Positions 1 through 12,200 of a stretch of DNA of 60,705 bases are shown here, piece after piece. A program made the position numbers and the translations under genes. The notes beneath the pieces were generated by a model. That model did not search any database. It saw only the letters and a list, made by a program, of their open reading frames with translations, and was not told the origin of the DNA. Position 1 is the stretch's first letter. Every line of letters starts with the position of its first letter. The stretch covers positions 1-60,705 of the forward strand of contig CALBLI010000031.1 of the NCBI GenBank assembly GCA_937896065.1, in the 5' to 3' direction. This DNA comes from an uncultured Caryophanales bacterium (GTDB taxonomy: Bacteria; Bacillota_I; Bacilli_A; RFN20; CAG-288).

Positions 1-211
1 TTAAAACTCGATAACCATGGGATTTTTTAAGAAATGGACTTCGGAAAATGAGATAGTTATTGACGCTTACATATATTCTACACCTTACAAACACTTTACC
101 TACTCCAAATAATATTGAATTTGATTATGCAGCTTTACTAAGATGGTCTAAGTCATTACCCGAAAAAATAAAAACTAAAAACAGCATCAACGTTACTGAC
201 ACTTATAATAG
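1..211. other. Left edge, no convincing gene
   Basis: This stretch lies downstream of the giant lipoprotein stop codon. On the + strand a 31-codon reading frame begins at 17 (MGFFKKWTSENEIV...) and stops at 110. Another + frame from about 111 reads protein-like (NNIEFDYAALLRWSKSLPEK) until it enters the antisense of the giant gene. A +1 shift would join the two, so this may be the remnant of a broken gene. No terminator hairpin is visible for the giant gene. Confidence 0.25.
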
Positions 212-3200
212 TTATTCGGCTTCTCTTCCTGCCTTATCATCCATTGTGTGTAATGGTAACAAATACTGCACTTCAGTATTACCACAATGCTTATAAATTA
301 CAGCCAATTCATCAGTTGCATCTTTACTTGCATATTCAACCCCCCGATAAATTGACTCAACACCTGTGTAGCCATGTGTACCATAACTATCCAATAATCC
401 AATACGGTTTCCATATAAAATACTTTTTGTATAATTACCATAAGTAAATAAACTAACATACTTATATACCATAAATCTATTACGCACATATAGGTTATTA
501 AGATTTTGATTTTGTTGAGTATCAATAAAGTATTGTTTCCAAATCTTTAATGGATGAGATGCACCCATTGTATTGTCCGTTGCAGACGCCGAATTAGTAT
601 ATTCATGAGCCGTACCTTTGTTTGCAAGACCAAATGCACCTGATGATAAAAAGTTGAATGCACCAATAATATCAATATATTTTGTATGAGTTGTCTTAGT
701 ACCATCAGCAGCTTCTGTTTCCCATGTATCAGTTAAGGCATCTTTATTACTATAGAAAGGACTAATACCAATAACTGAAGGAGCCATAACATCGTGTTGT
801 ACCACAGTATCTGTAACTGTACCACTATCATCAGTTACACTTACTGATATATCACCACTTTGTCTACAAGCAACAAATCCTAACCAATCAACACATGAAT
901 CTGAATTTATACGTGTTTTTGCACTATCTGCTCCAGTGTTAGGATTTACTTTAGAAGGTAAATAATAATTACGAAGCAAGAATGGAGAAGTGTCCCACAA
1001 ACCATTATTAAACTTTGTTTTATCAGCATTACCATAGCCATCATTATTAATAAGATCATGTTCTTGTTCATATGATGCAACTTTATTTAAATATGCTGCA
1101 TATAAGATTTCACCTTTTGAAACAAGTTTTTCTATTTCTTCTTTTCCTTCTGATGTAGTAGTATCCAAAGTAGACATGTCTATATTTCTTAATTCTTTGT
1201 TATAGAACATTGCTAAAGAATCAAAATATGTATCACCAAACGTTATTGGCATATTAGTTCCATGCCAGCCACCAGTTGAGGAACTCTGATCATAAAATCT
1301 TGTATAGTATGTAACTGGGAAATAAGCAGTATGTTTAGCAAGCATAATGGCTCTCTCATTTTCAGGGATATAATAGAAACGAGTTTGACCTTCTGTTATT
1401 GAAGAAGTATCAACTTCTGTATCTGGCCCATCAGCAAAACTTTCTATATCTTCATATTTGATACCATAAGTTGAAGTCTCAACACCTGTTGTTTCGCTTA
1501 CAGTATTATTCATATAGACGTTTCTTCCAATATACAGCTTATTTTCAACATATTGTCCATTAATTGTACCATCAGTGTTATCAGTTACCATTTGACCAGT
1601 CTTTGGATCACATGTATATTGAGTTACACCTGCTACAGTTGAAGCGTCTTTTAAGTAGACAGTTACAATAGGAGATAAACCACCAGCATGTTCAATTTTG
1701 AAATTTTGTTGTTCTTTAGTTAAATATGGAGTCACATATTTAAATCTAGTTTCATATAAAAACGAATATAGACGCAAGACAGCATTACTTAGTCTATTTG
1801 ATATCTTCATTGTTATTTGATTCCAAATAGGAGTAGATTCATTAGTATCTCTAATCAAAAATGGAATCAATGTTTTAATAGTTACACCTATACCTGGTTT
1901 TAAATCATCTAAAATCTCTTTACCATCCTCATCAAGTGATACTTCAGCATAATTGATAGCTAATGTATTACCAGCCCAAGCAGTACCATTTGTAAGATTA
2001 GCAAATTTTCTTGAATAAGTTGTACCAGCTGCTGGATACATGTAACTTCTTAACTTATCATTAGTGAAAAACTTATCACTTGTTGCATTTTGCATGTAAT
2101 TACTTGCACTTCCTAAGAAAAGAAGTTTAACATTTCTACAAGTTATATCAGCTTCTGTACTCATAGAATCATAACCGGCTTGCAAGATAAATTTATTACG
2201 GTAAATTTCATATAATGTAGCATCATCAAACTTATATTGATCATTATTATTGAAATAATATGGAACACCCATGTTATCAACAGCATTTGAATCAACAGTA
2301 GTAATATAATCAGATAAATTGTTTCCTTTTTGAGTAAAGATACCATTAGAAGAATCGTTACCTCTAATAATGAAGAAATTTCTACCTGAAATAGTAATTA
2401 ATTCTTTAGCTTTATCTCCAATAGTTGCATTAAGTCCAGTAAGACCACTATTATTGAAAATGAATTCATCATATAAAGCACCTACACTTGAATCACTTAT
2501 GTAATCAACTAGTGCATAAGTTTTAGTTGTACTAAGACTTTTCGTCGATATATCAGCAGACATATCATCTATAAGAACAACATAACTATGTCTTCTTATG
2601 TTATGTAATAATTCAACATTTGTTGTAGAAAGTTCACCATTTACACTCTTAATAAATAATTGAGCAAATTGAGGATGAGCTTCATAGAAAGGATCATTTT
2701 GGATAGAAGCTGTTGCATTTGTCCCAATCAACTTAAATCCATTAGTATCTTCTTCAACCATCTTTGGAGTTCCAGAATAGAAAGACATCATTGACTTATC
2801 ACTTAATCCAGTAGTGTTAACTTCAGTTGAATTCAAAAGGGAATAGAATGAATTTTCTTTATAATAGATATAGTTTTTATGATATCTTAGAATATCTGTT
2901 GCAAGACCAATGTAATTAACGTAAGATTTTATCTCCTTCGTTTTATCAAAGTCATCAGCAATGCCCGCAAAATAAATAAAGTTATCACTAAACGTTAAGG
3001 AACCATCACTGCACTTATATGCTAAATCATATCCACCATTTTCAACTGTGAATGGATAGAAATAAATATCTTCCAAAACAGCTTTGTCTTCATTATAATT
3101 ATTAGACTTCAAATACAGATTTAAATTGACAACCGAAATTAAACGTTTCTTATTATTTTCATCTTTAAGCACTTCATATAACTTATCGTTGTCGTTAGAA

Positions 3201-6200
3201 TTGTTTTGTAGAGAGTAATACAAATCTACAAGGCTCTTAATATTCTCATTAGAAGGGGTATTATAACTATCTATATTAAGATATATCAATCCCATGTCAT
3301 CTTCAGCTTCTACACTACTCATAGTCCAAGCAGGTTTAGCAAATAAGAATTTATTCGATGCAGCATCAATATTATCAAAAGGCATGAGTCTATTTATATT
3401 AGCTTGTGCTTCATCTGAAGTATCATAACTAATGGTCCCATTAGCGGCATCAACCTGAAGCTTTAATACTCCACTCAAAGCTTCAATATATTCATCAACA
3501 GTTCCTAAATAAGTATTTCTAAAGGTTGAGATATCAAAAGCACTTGTTCCATCATATTTGTATGGAGCTTTTATAACATTTGATTTGAATTCTTCTTGTA
3601 AATCACTTTCAAGTGAAGAAGTATCAAGAAGCAATTGTTTCATATTCACATTGACATAATAATGTGGAGTCTCACCATTATTGGTGTTAACAGCATTTAC
3701 ACGGTTACTATTAAAGAAGTAATCATTATATGTCTTTTCATCTTGCGAGCCATAAATTTTTCCATTAAATGATATTGAAGCTGAAGCATCTAATTGGAAA
3801 TAATAAACGATACTAGAACCAAGACTATTATTTATATAGTATGCAAAATGTTTAACCTCATCTAAACCATATTTGGTTTTTTGATTTAAAATATTTGAAA
3901 TAGCATCATTACCAGCAGTGAGCCTTCCAATGTAAGCAAGTTCAAGATTTTTAGAATTTATTGTAGTATTTTCATTTATGGAATCTTTAGCAAAATCTTG
4001 TCTTAAAACAGCAACTACTCTTCCTTCAGAGCCATCATAAACTTTCGTAGCTAAAACTTTAGCAGTATTAGTGTAATATGCGCCTAAACTATCACCAGTA
4101 GTATCACTTACTTTAGCATTATAAATGATTGTATCTTCACCTTTGTATAACTTGATAGATACATTATATTCATCACCTTCAACAATTTTTTTATTATCAG
4201 TATCATATTTCCAACCTTTTCGTTTATAACTAAAGAATTCAGTTGGACCTTCACTTGCATTATCTGATAAATAAATATATGAAGTGTATCTAATGGTCTG
4301 AAGTGTTGAGTTAGATGTCTGCAAACACTGATATATCTCACCAGCCTTTTTGACATCATTATTCATACCATCTTTTAAATTAGTAGATAAGAAATGATCA
4401 ACATCACCTAAATAGAATCCGATGAGTTTATAATCATCATCACTTGTGAAACAATAAACAAATTGATTTTTATTTCTTTGTTCAGTGATAGTATCATTTG
4501 ATAAAGTATCTAAGTATTCACCAGATGTTCCTAAGAATATTCTTTGAAGAGTTGAATTCTCATCAATAATAGCTAGAGGATCATCTTCAGCATATTCTTT
4601 TAGATTCTCATTATAAATAAAGTTAATAGTTGATCCACGATATTTATCAACAGTATCTTTACCAAGATTTAAGAAGTCATTATATGTTCCTAAAAATAGA
4701 TATTCAATAGACTTTGTTTGATAATTTTTAGTAGCAATAAAGCGTGAATATTTGGTATTTGTTGTATGCACTGTTCCATCACTATTGAAAACAAAATCAA
4801 CGCACTTACTCTTATAATTTTCTCTTAACTTATCAGCTTTTTCTCCGCCTGCAATAAGTGTTTTTATAAAATAAGCAGCACCTGTTACACCATTAGCCTC
4901 ATCATCTCCATTATAAAGATAATCTAAGGTTATACTATCTGAGCTATCAGTAAAACTCTTGTAACATGTTACAAAATTAGAATCTGAGTAACTCTCTTCA
5001 GGATCACCATTATCTGTAAAATAATTGGGATCTTCACCATATAACTTGCTTACAATGTTCTTAGAAGTTTCTAAATAGATAGCCGTCAAATTCTTAACAT
5101 TAGCAATATTTTTTGAATCAACAAAAATATTTTCTTTAGCAGTATGATTTATAGTGGCCTCACCTTGTTTTTCTTCACCAACTTTGTATGGCATAGCAAG
5201 ATAAAACTTATCAATCTTATAATATGGTCTATCTTTATATAATTTACTACCATCATCTTCTACTGGTAAATCTTCACTATCATCAATCTTGAGCTTATTT
5301 ATTCTTTGACGTGAATAGTAAGTTCTAGCAAAACTGATAGGCGTACCTATATACATAAAGTATGGATATAGAGTCGATTTTTGATTTTCTTGTTCTGAAA
5401 TTAAACCACTACCATAATCATCAGCAGTACTCGAAAATGCCATGATACTATTTTTAATTTTCAAAATATCAGTAGCATAAGTAAGAGCTTCATTCAAACC
5501 TTTATAGATAGTAATAGTTCTTGAAGTATTATTTTTAGAATAATAAAGTCGTCTAACATATTCCTCCCATGGAGTATATGAGCTACCTTTTACTTCATTT
5601 AAATATGACAAAACAGTATATGAAGAAGCAGTTGCAAATGAACGATGATTCATATTAGCATGTGTTCTTCCATCAAATCTCATATGGCTAGAATATCCAG
5701 CAAATGGATCAGCTGCTTTATCATATTCATAGGTCATACTATCAATATTTAAAGCCATAATAATTTCATTTTTAATGACAGCTAAATCCTGAACATCAAC
5801 AAAAGTATCAAAATAACTTAATGAATCTGCATAATAAACGATTATTTTATCACTGCCTGCTACACCATTTGCACCGACAGTTGTTCTAGTATTTAAAAAT
5901 GAATTCTCATCAATGAAATTAATTGAATTTGGAATATAATATTTAGCTGCATAAGTTACATTTTCAAAAGCACCATTATTAGCAGAATCATTGACAATAG
6001 CAGTTACTCTTCTTATTTTGATTCCATCATAATAGAAATAAGGAATATAAACTTCATTAGCTAATAGATTTGTTGTCGTATATTCTCTATTCATAAAGCC
6101 AGCAAAGCCGATCTCATTGACACTATCTAATGTGGTTGATTCATCAACTGTTGACATACCATTATCGACAATATGAGCTTTAAGTGGGTTCCCATCTTCA

Positions 6201-9200
6201 TCTTTCAATGTGAAATTGAATAATTCACTATATGAAGATGCTGTAGAGTTACCAGCTAAATAAGTTGTAAATGCATAGAAGGTAGTAGGATCATCATAGT
6301 TACCAGTAATAGAAATTGGTGAATAATCTCCATCAAGATAATAAGAACCATTTATGACATAAACTGTTCTCAAATATGGCTTATAGGTTTTGTCATCCAT
6401 TTTGTAAGTATATTTCGTGGATAAATCCCTATTAAAATTAACATTCACAGCATCAGCTTCAGTTGAACCTGGTTGGCGTTTTTTAAAGCTTCCACCATCA
6501 CTAATTGTTTTGACAATATTTGGAAGTTTAATCTTGGTTCCACGATCTCCACCATTGTTTTCAAGATTACCATAAACATCATAAACAGTATTACCTGTTA
6601 AAGTCCAACTATCATTGTTATCTAAAACAATTTGATAATAACCATAATTAGTAGAAGCATTCAATTTATATTCACGCACTAAAAAGTCAGATAAAGTATT
6701 ATCTGTTAACTTGACAATAGCATCCCATAAATTTTTCATACCGGTTTTATCAGCATCATTTTTATAGAAATCTAAAGCAATATTACTTATATTGATAACT
6801 TCAGTGCTTAAAGGATCAATACCTGAATTAGGATCAGTTGATACATTTCCATTAATGACTGGTTTCCAAACTTTATTATCACCATAGGTTGTATTTCCAC
6901 CAGGAATTGGATCTTTAGGAGCTTCAATTGAATCACCTAAAGCAACATTTTCTCTTTTAGCAACTTTAGTAGTTGAAATAGTTGTTCCCGTATTTGTATT
7001 CTTTTCTTGAGTCACATATGTGAATTGAATAGTGAATTCTCTAGGTGTATAAACTGCAACAAAAGAAGAATCAGCTGTCTTCAAATATTCAGGAATTTCT
7101 TCACCTGGTTTATAAATAACAAGAGTTTGTTCATCTTTCCAACCAACGAATTCATATAATCTTAAATACAATTTGTAATTGTTATTTATATTACCTGCAG
7201 TCAAATTAAAATCAGTAAATGATTTGACAGTATAACTATCTTTATATTTGACATTGCTTGTTGATTCTACTGTGTCAACTGTAATAGCATTGTTTTCGTA
7301 TTTTAAGATATTATATTTATAAGTGATTGTATATTCATCACCAACATATTGAGCAATAGCGATAACATCGCATGTTTGATTGAATGATATTTCATTCATA
7401 TCAGTAATAAGTGCATCAGCTGGTAAAGTATTATTTCGGTAATTGTCCAAATTAAATTTATCAGCTTTATAATATTTCCAGCCTGAAAATCTGAAACCTT
7501 GTTTGGTTGGATTTCCCATTTTTGAATATGCTGCGTTATAGCTTACATTGATAACATATGGATTAGAATTATTATCTGGTAAGTAAGTAATAATGTAATT
7601 TAAAGCTTTCACTTGAGCATATAAATAAATGCCGTCAGTGTTATTAGTAGATGAATCAATATCAACAGCATTAGGATTAGTTAAAATGGTATTGGTAGTA
7701 ATAACATTTCCATAATTATCTCTCCAATAATCAAATCGATAGCCTAATTCTTTAAGTTTATTATCAACATATGTTTTAAAGACAGTACCATATCCGTTTG
7801 ATGAAATATTATATGCTTCACCAAAATAGGTTACGACATATTTTTCACTCTTATCATCATTGTATCCAAGAAGTGATTGTTGATCATTTGTTCTAATAAA
7901 TAGACGATATTTTAAAGGTTCAAATTCAGCATATAATACATAATCAACAACACCATTTTTAGCAGTATTGGCATTTGAAATGTTCCATTTTGTTAAAGCA
8001 ATACCATCTGCTTTACCAGTATCAGTCAAATAATATTTTTTAGTGCTTCCATCAGCATCTTTATAATAGTAATAATATGATTTGAATTTCTTACCTTCTC
8101 TAATAGGAGGTAAAGCTAAATTAAAATCAGCATTACCAACTACACTTTGAACAGTTGGTAGTCCTTCATTATCTGCAATATAAGAAATATTGAAGAAATC
8201 ATTGATTGTTGATCTTATATAGATAATAACAACGTTATTATCAGGATTTTCTTTATCATAAACTTTATTTTTATCAGCTTCTTCTTTTTCATGAACAACT
8301 GGATCATAAATAAATGCATCGCCTTCTTTAACAACTGATCCGTTTGAATATGTAAAAACTGGTATCAAAGCTTGTGACATATTAAGACCAGCATTAGTAT
8401 AAATCTCATCTTTAGTAAGCCAAGTTCTAGAATTACCAACAGATGTTAGAAGTTCACCATAAGCATTTCTATTGGGTAAAGTGAAATCAGTATTCTTACC
8501 ATCCTTAACATATCTGAAAGTAACTTTGTATTCTTTTCTGACCCATTTAGCATATAAAACGATGTCTCTTTCATATGGATAACAATTAGCATTGACTGTA
8601 GGAACACTAGGATTTGGTAAGATATCATCTTTAAAATTAGTGCCTGCTTGACAATCGCTTGTAGTATACCAGCCATCAAAATAATAACCAGTACGATTAG
8701 GAGCAGTTTCTAAATCAACATTTTGATTATAAATGACATTAGATATCTTATTTAACATACCTTCAACTTTGAAAGCATAGGTAATCTTATAATTATTGTT
8801 TTTATAAACAGGATAGATATCCAAAGAATAAACTAATTCTTCATCAACTGTAGTCGATACAAATTGATCGATGAGAGAGTCACTTGTAATCAAATTTTTA
8901 CCATCTAATGACCAACCTAAAAAAGTATATCCAGTAAGTGATGGTGGATATACTATTAAACCAGTTTGATTTGTTGCTTGAGGAATTTTACCACCATATG
9001 TTCCACTAACTGTTGTAAGTATTTCAATAGTTTCATCAACATTTTGTTTGCCTAATTCATTATTATGATATTTGATAGTAACATTTATTGCTTCATATCT
9101 AGCTGAGTAGACAATTGAAGTAGAACCTAAAAATTTATTCCCTTTTTCAAGTTTGACACCATCTGATGAATACCAACCTGTAAATATGTAGCCACTCTTC

Positions 9201-12200
9201 TTTGGTGAAACAAGTGGCATTGGTATTTCTTCACCAATTGTAATATCAAATGAGGTAAATTCGTCACCATTTTCAGGTAAGAATGTAACAGTATTTGTTG
9301 GTTTAGAATACTCCGCTTTGAAATTTAAAGCTTTAGTAGTATATTGACTATAAATTGTGTTTGAAGCAATTATTGAACCGTTAAGTGACCAGCCCAAAAA
9401 GACATAACCACCTTCAATTGTTGGATTTATAGTTGGTAAGTTATATGGTTTTCCAAATGTTTGAGTGAGTTCTCTATTACCATTTAAAGTTCCACCATTA
9501 GCATCAAAAATACCAGTTGTAGTTAAAGCTACAGTTTGCATATAAACAACATAATTAGAGCAAGAACCATCACTCGTAAGCTTCTTACTAGCATCAGAAA
9601 ATTTGCTTGAAGATTCGATAGTGACTCTATTGCCATTTACATCATACATGTAAAAGCCGGCAAAGTTATATCCGCTTTTTACTAAATTATCAGTGTTGAT
9701 ATTATAAAATTGACCAGTAGAAGTTGCAGTGAATTTTTGATCTCCTATTCTCTCAATTGTACCAATTGAATCAGGATCAACTTCAAATCTCAAAGTATAT
9801 TCTTTAAGTCTAGTAGATAAAGTAAAAACAGTATCGCCCATTATCTTATCTAATGATGAGAATTTGTTATCACTTTTCCAATAGATTTCATAATCCTTTG
9901 CATTAATATTAAGACCTGGTGCAGGAAGCGTATAATCAGATGTTGAAGGAGCCGCAACTGAAGAACCAGTTTTAACTGAAACTGTGCTTATAACAGCACC
10001 ATCAGCATTTTTAAATGTGACTTTATTGGTACCAGTAGTATAAGCAGTAAGAGTGCGATAAATACTTGCTGGAAGAAGATAATGTTCAGCATTAACTTCT
10101 TGCTCAAAAGCATAGTGACCTGCTACTTCAACCGTTCCAAAATCATTATAAGCAATCTTATTATTATTTAATTTTAACAATAATGTTGGATAAGCATTAT
10201 TGCTAAAAACAAACTTAAGAGTATTGCTATCAACTCTTGTGGCAGTACAAGTAACACCTCCACCGACTACAAAGGTTCCACCAAATTCTAAATTCTTTAA
10301 ATAAAATCCACTAGTTTCATAATTCTTTAGATTTTCTTCAACTTCATTTCCACCTTCAGGGCGAATAGCAACTTTATCACCTTTAATTTCATAAGTTGTG
10401 TTGACAACCTTGGCAATAACATTATTGATAAAATCTAATGTATAACTCTTTTTAGTGATAGTGAAGGTGGCTTTAAAAGTCTTAGTTAAACCTTCTTGAG
10501 TACCATCCTGTAATTTATAACTAGCATAAGAATAATAAGTTCCAGGTTCAGTAGGTTTACTAGAGCCCAAAGCTTTCATATTAGAATCGTAATATGCATA
10601 CGTTAAATCAGTTGCACTTTGAGGATAGTTAGTTAAAACAGGGTAATTACCAGTACTAGCATTACCTGTCCATTCAAAAGTAGTATTTTTGAAATTAGCA
10701 TTGCTTTCTGAATCAACATTTTTAGGTTCAATGATAAGATAAGCATTGATAGCTTTATATCTTTCTTCATTAGTTACGTAAGACATACCCGTTGATTGAT
10801 CAATTTTTTTAGTAAAGAATCTAACTTTAACAATATATTTGCCAACCTCAGTAGGTCTTACATTTTCATCTTGAGCATTCAATTGATATTGCATGCCATT
10901 GGAATCAAAACCATAATACTCATATTTGACAGCAATATCATTTTCAGAATAAAGCCCTGAGACTTCAATACTTTTTCCATTACCATCCCAAATAGTGGTT
11001 GTATTTTTAACAGTAAAAGTAAAAAGTTCATCATCTTCAATAGCCCTACCATAGATAACTCTATTGCCGGTCAATCCTTTCAAAGTAGATACAGGTATAC
11101 TATATCCACTATCGGTATACCAACCAACAAATCTATGACTATCATCAAGATTAGGATCAAGTAAGTTCAAACTTTCTTCAATTGTGTAGGTTCTTGAATT
11201 TATTTGACCATGTTCAACATTAAAGTCAACGTTATAAATTATAGGGACATATTCAACGATAATATCTCCACCTGTTGCACCTTCACCAACCAAAAATCCA
11301 TCTTCAGTTAAAATGTCGTTATATTTTTCATCTCTAACAACAATTTCATATCCTTCTCTTTCAACTAAATTTGATTTTTTGATGTAATTACCGAAATTTG
11401 TGTTAATAATATTTTGAGAATAGACAACTTCATTGCCATCATTATCCAAGTCATATTTTGGAATTCTAGTAATAGAATTATCTGAATTCAAACTTTCTTC
11501 ATAATGTCTAACAATGTATTTGACTGTATATTGCAAAGCACCAGCTTGCAAAATTGAAATAGTGGCTGTCTTTTTATTATTTGTTCTATCAGCATCAGCT
11601 GAATTAACAATTGTGTAATTGCTTGCATCAAGTCCAGAAGCTGGATCAACTGAGAAAACAGCTCTAACTGTTTTAGAACCAACATTTATGATGGCGTTAG
11701 CATCTAAATTATCACCAGTTGTACTTGAAACTAATTCATATCTATAGGTGACTTTATCAGGAACATTAGTAGGTTCAATTATATGAATTTTACCATCTGA
11801 TGGATAAGAAGTGTCCTTGAAGACAACATCTTTGATGTCAATTTCAGCTTTAGCAATAATGATTTTGCTACTCAAAGTTTTATAAGCAACCATGGTGTCT
11901 GATTTGACAATTTTACAAGTTGCAACATATTCACCAGCAGCAACTTGAACATTATTGCTATAAATAGCAGTAAAACCAGAAGGAATATCTTCTGGATTTT
12001 GTAATTTTACAGTGTATTGTGAGCCAGTATATGTGACATTCATATCAGGAAATACTAGTCTATCTAGTTTTTCACTCAATGTCTCATCAATACTTGTTGC
12101 GTCTTTAGTAATTGTGAGGTAAGCAATTTTAACAACTTCTTCATATCTTTCAGATGCTGATGTTCCGCTTGTTTTTTTAGAAAAATGAGCAACAATACGA

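Noticed and set aside
60..296. A + strand frame of 78 codons at the left edge
   Set aside because: Its second half is antisense to the well-supported end of the giant lipoprotein and it has no ribosome site; only a possible remnant in 1-211 is kept.
212..300. Cell-wall sorting signal at the C-terminus of the giant lipoprotein
   Set aside because: The tail (LLPLHTMDDKAGREAE) has no LPXTG motif, hydrophobic segment or positive tail.
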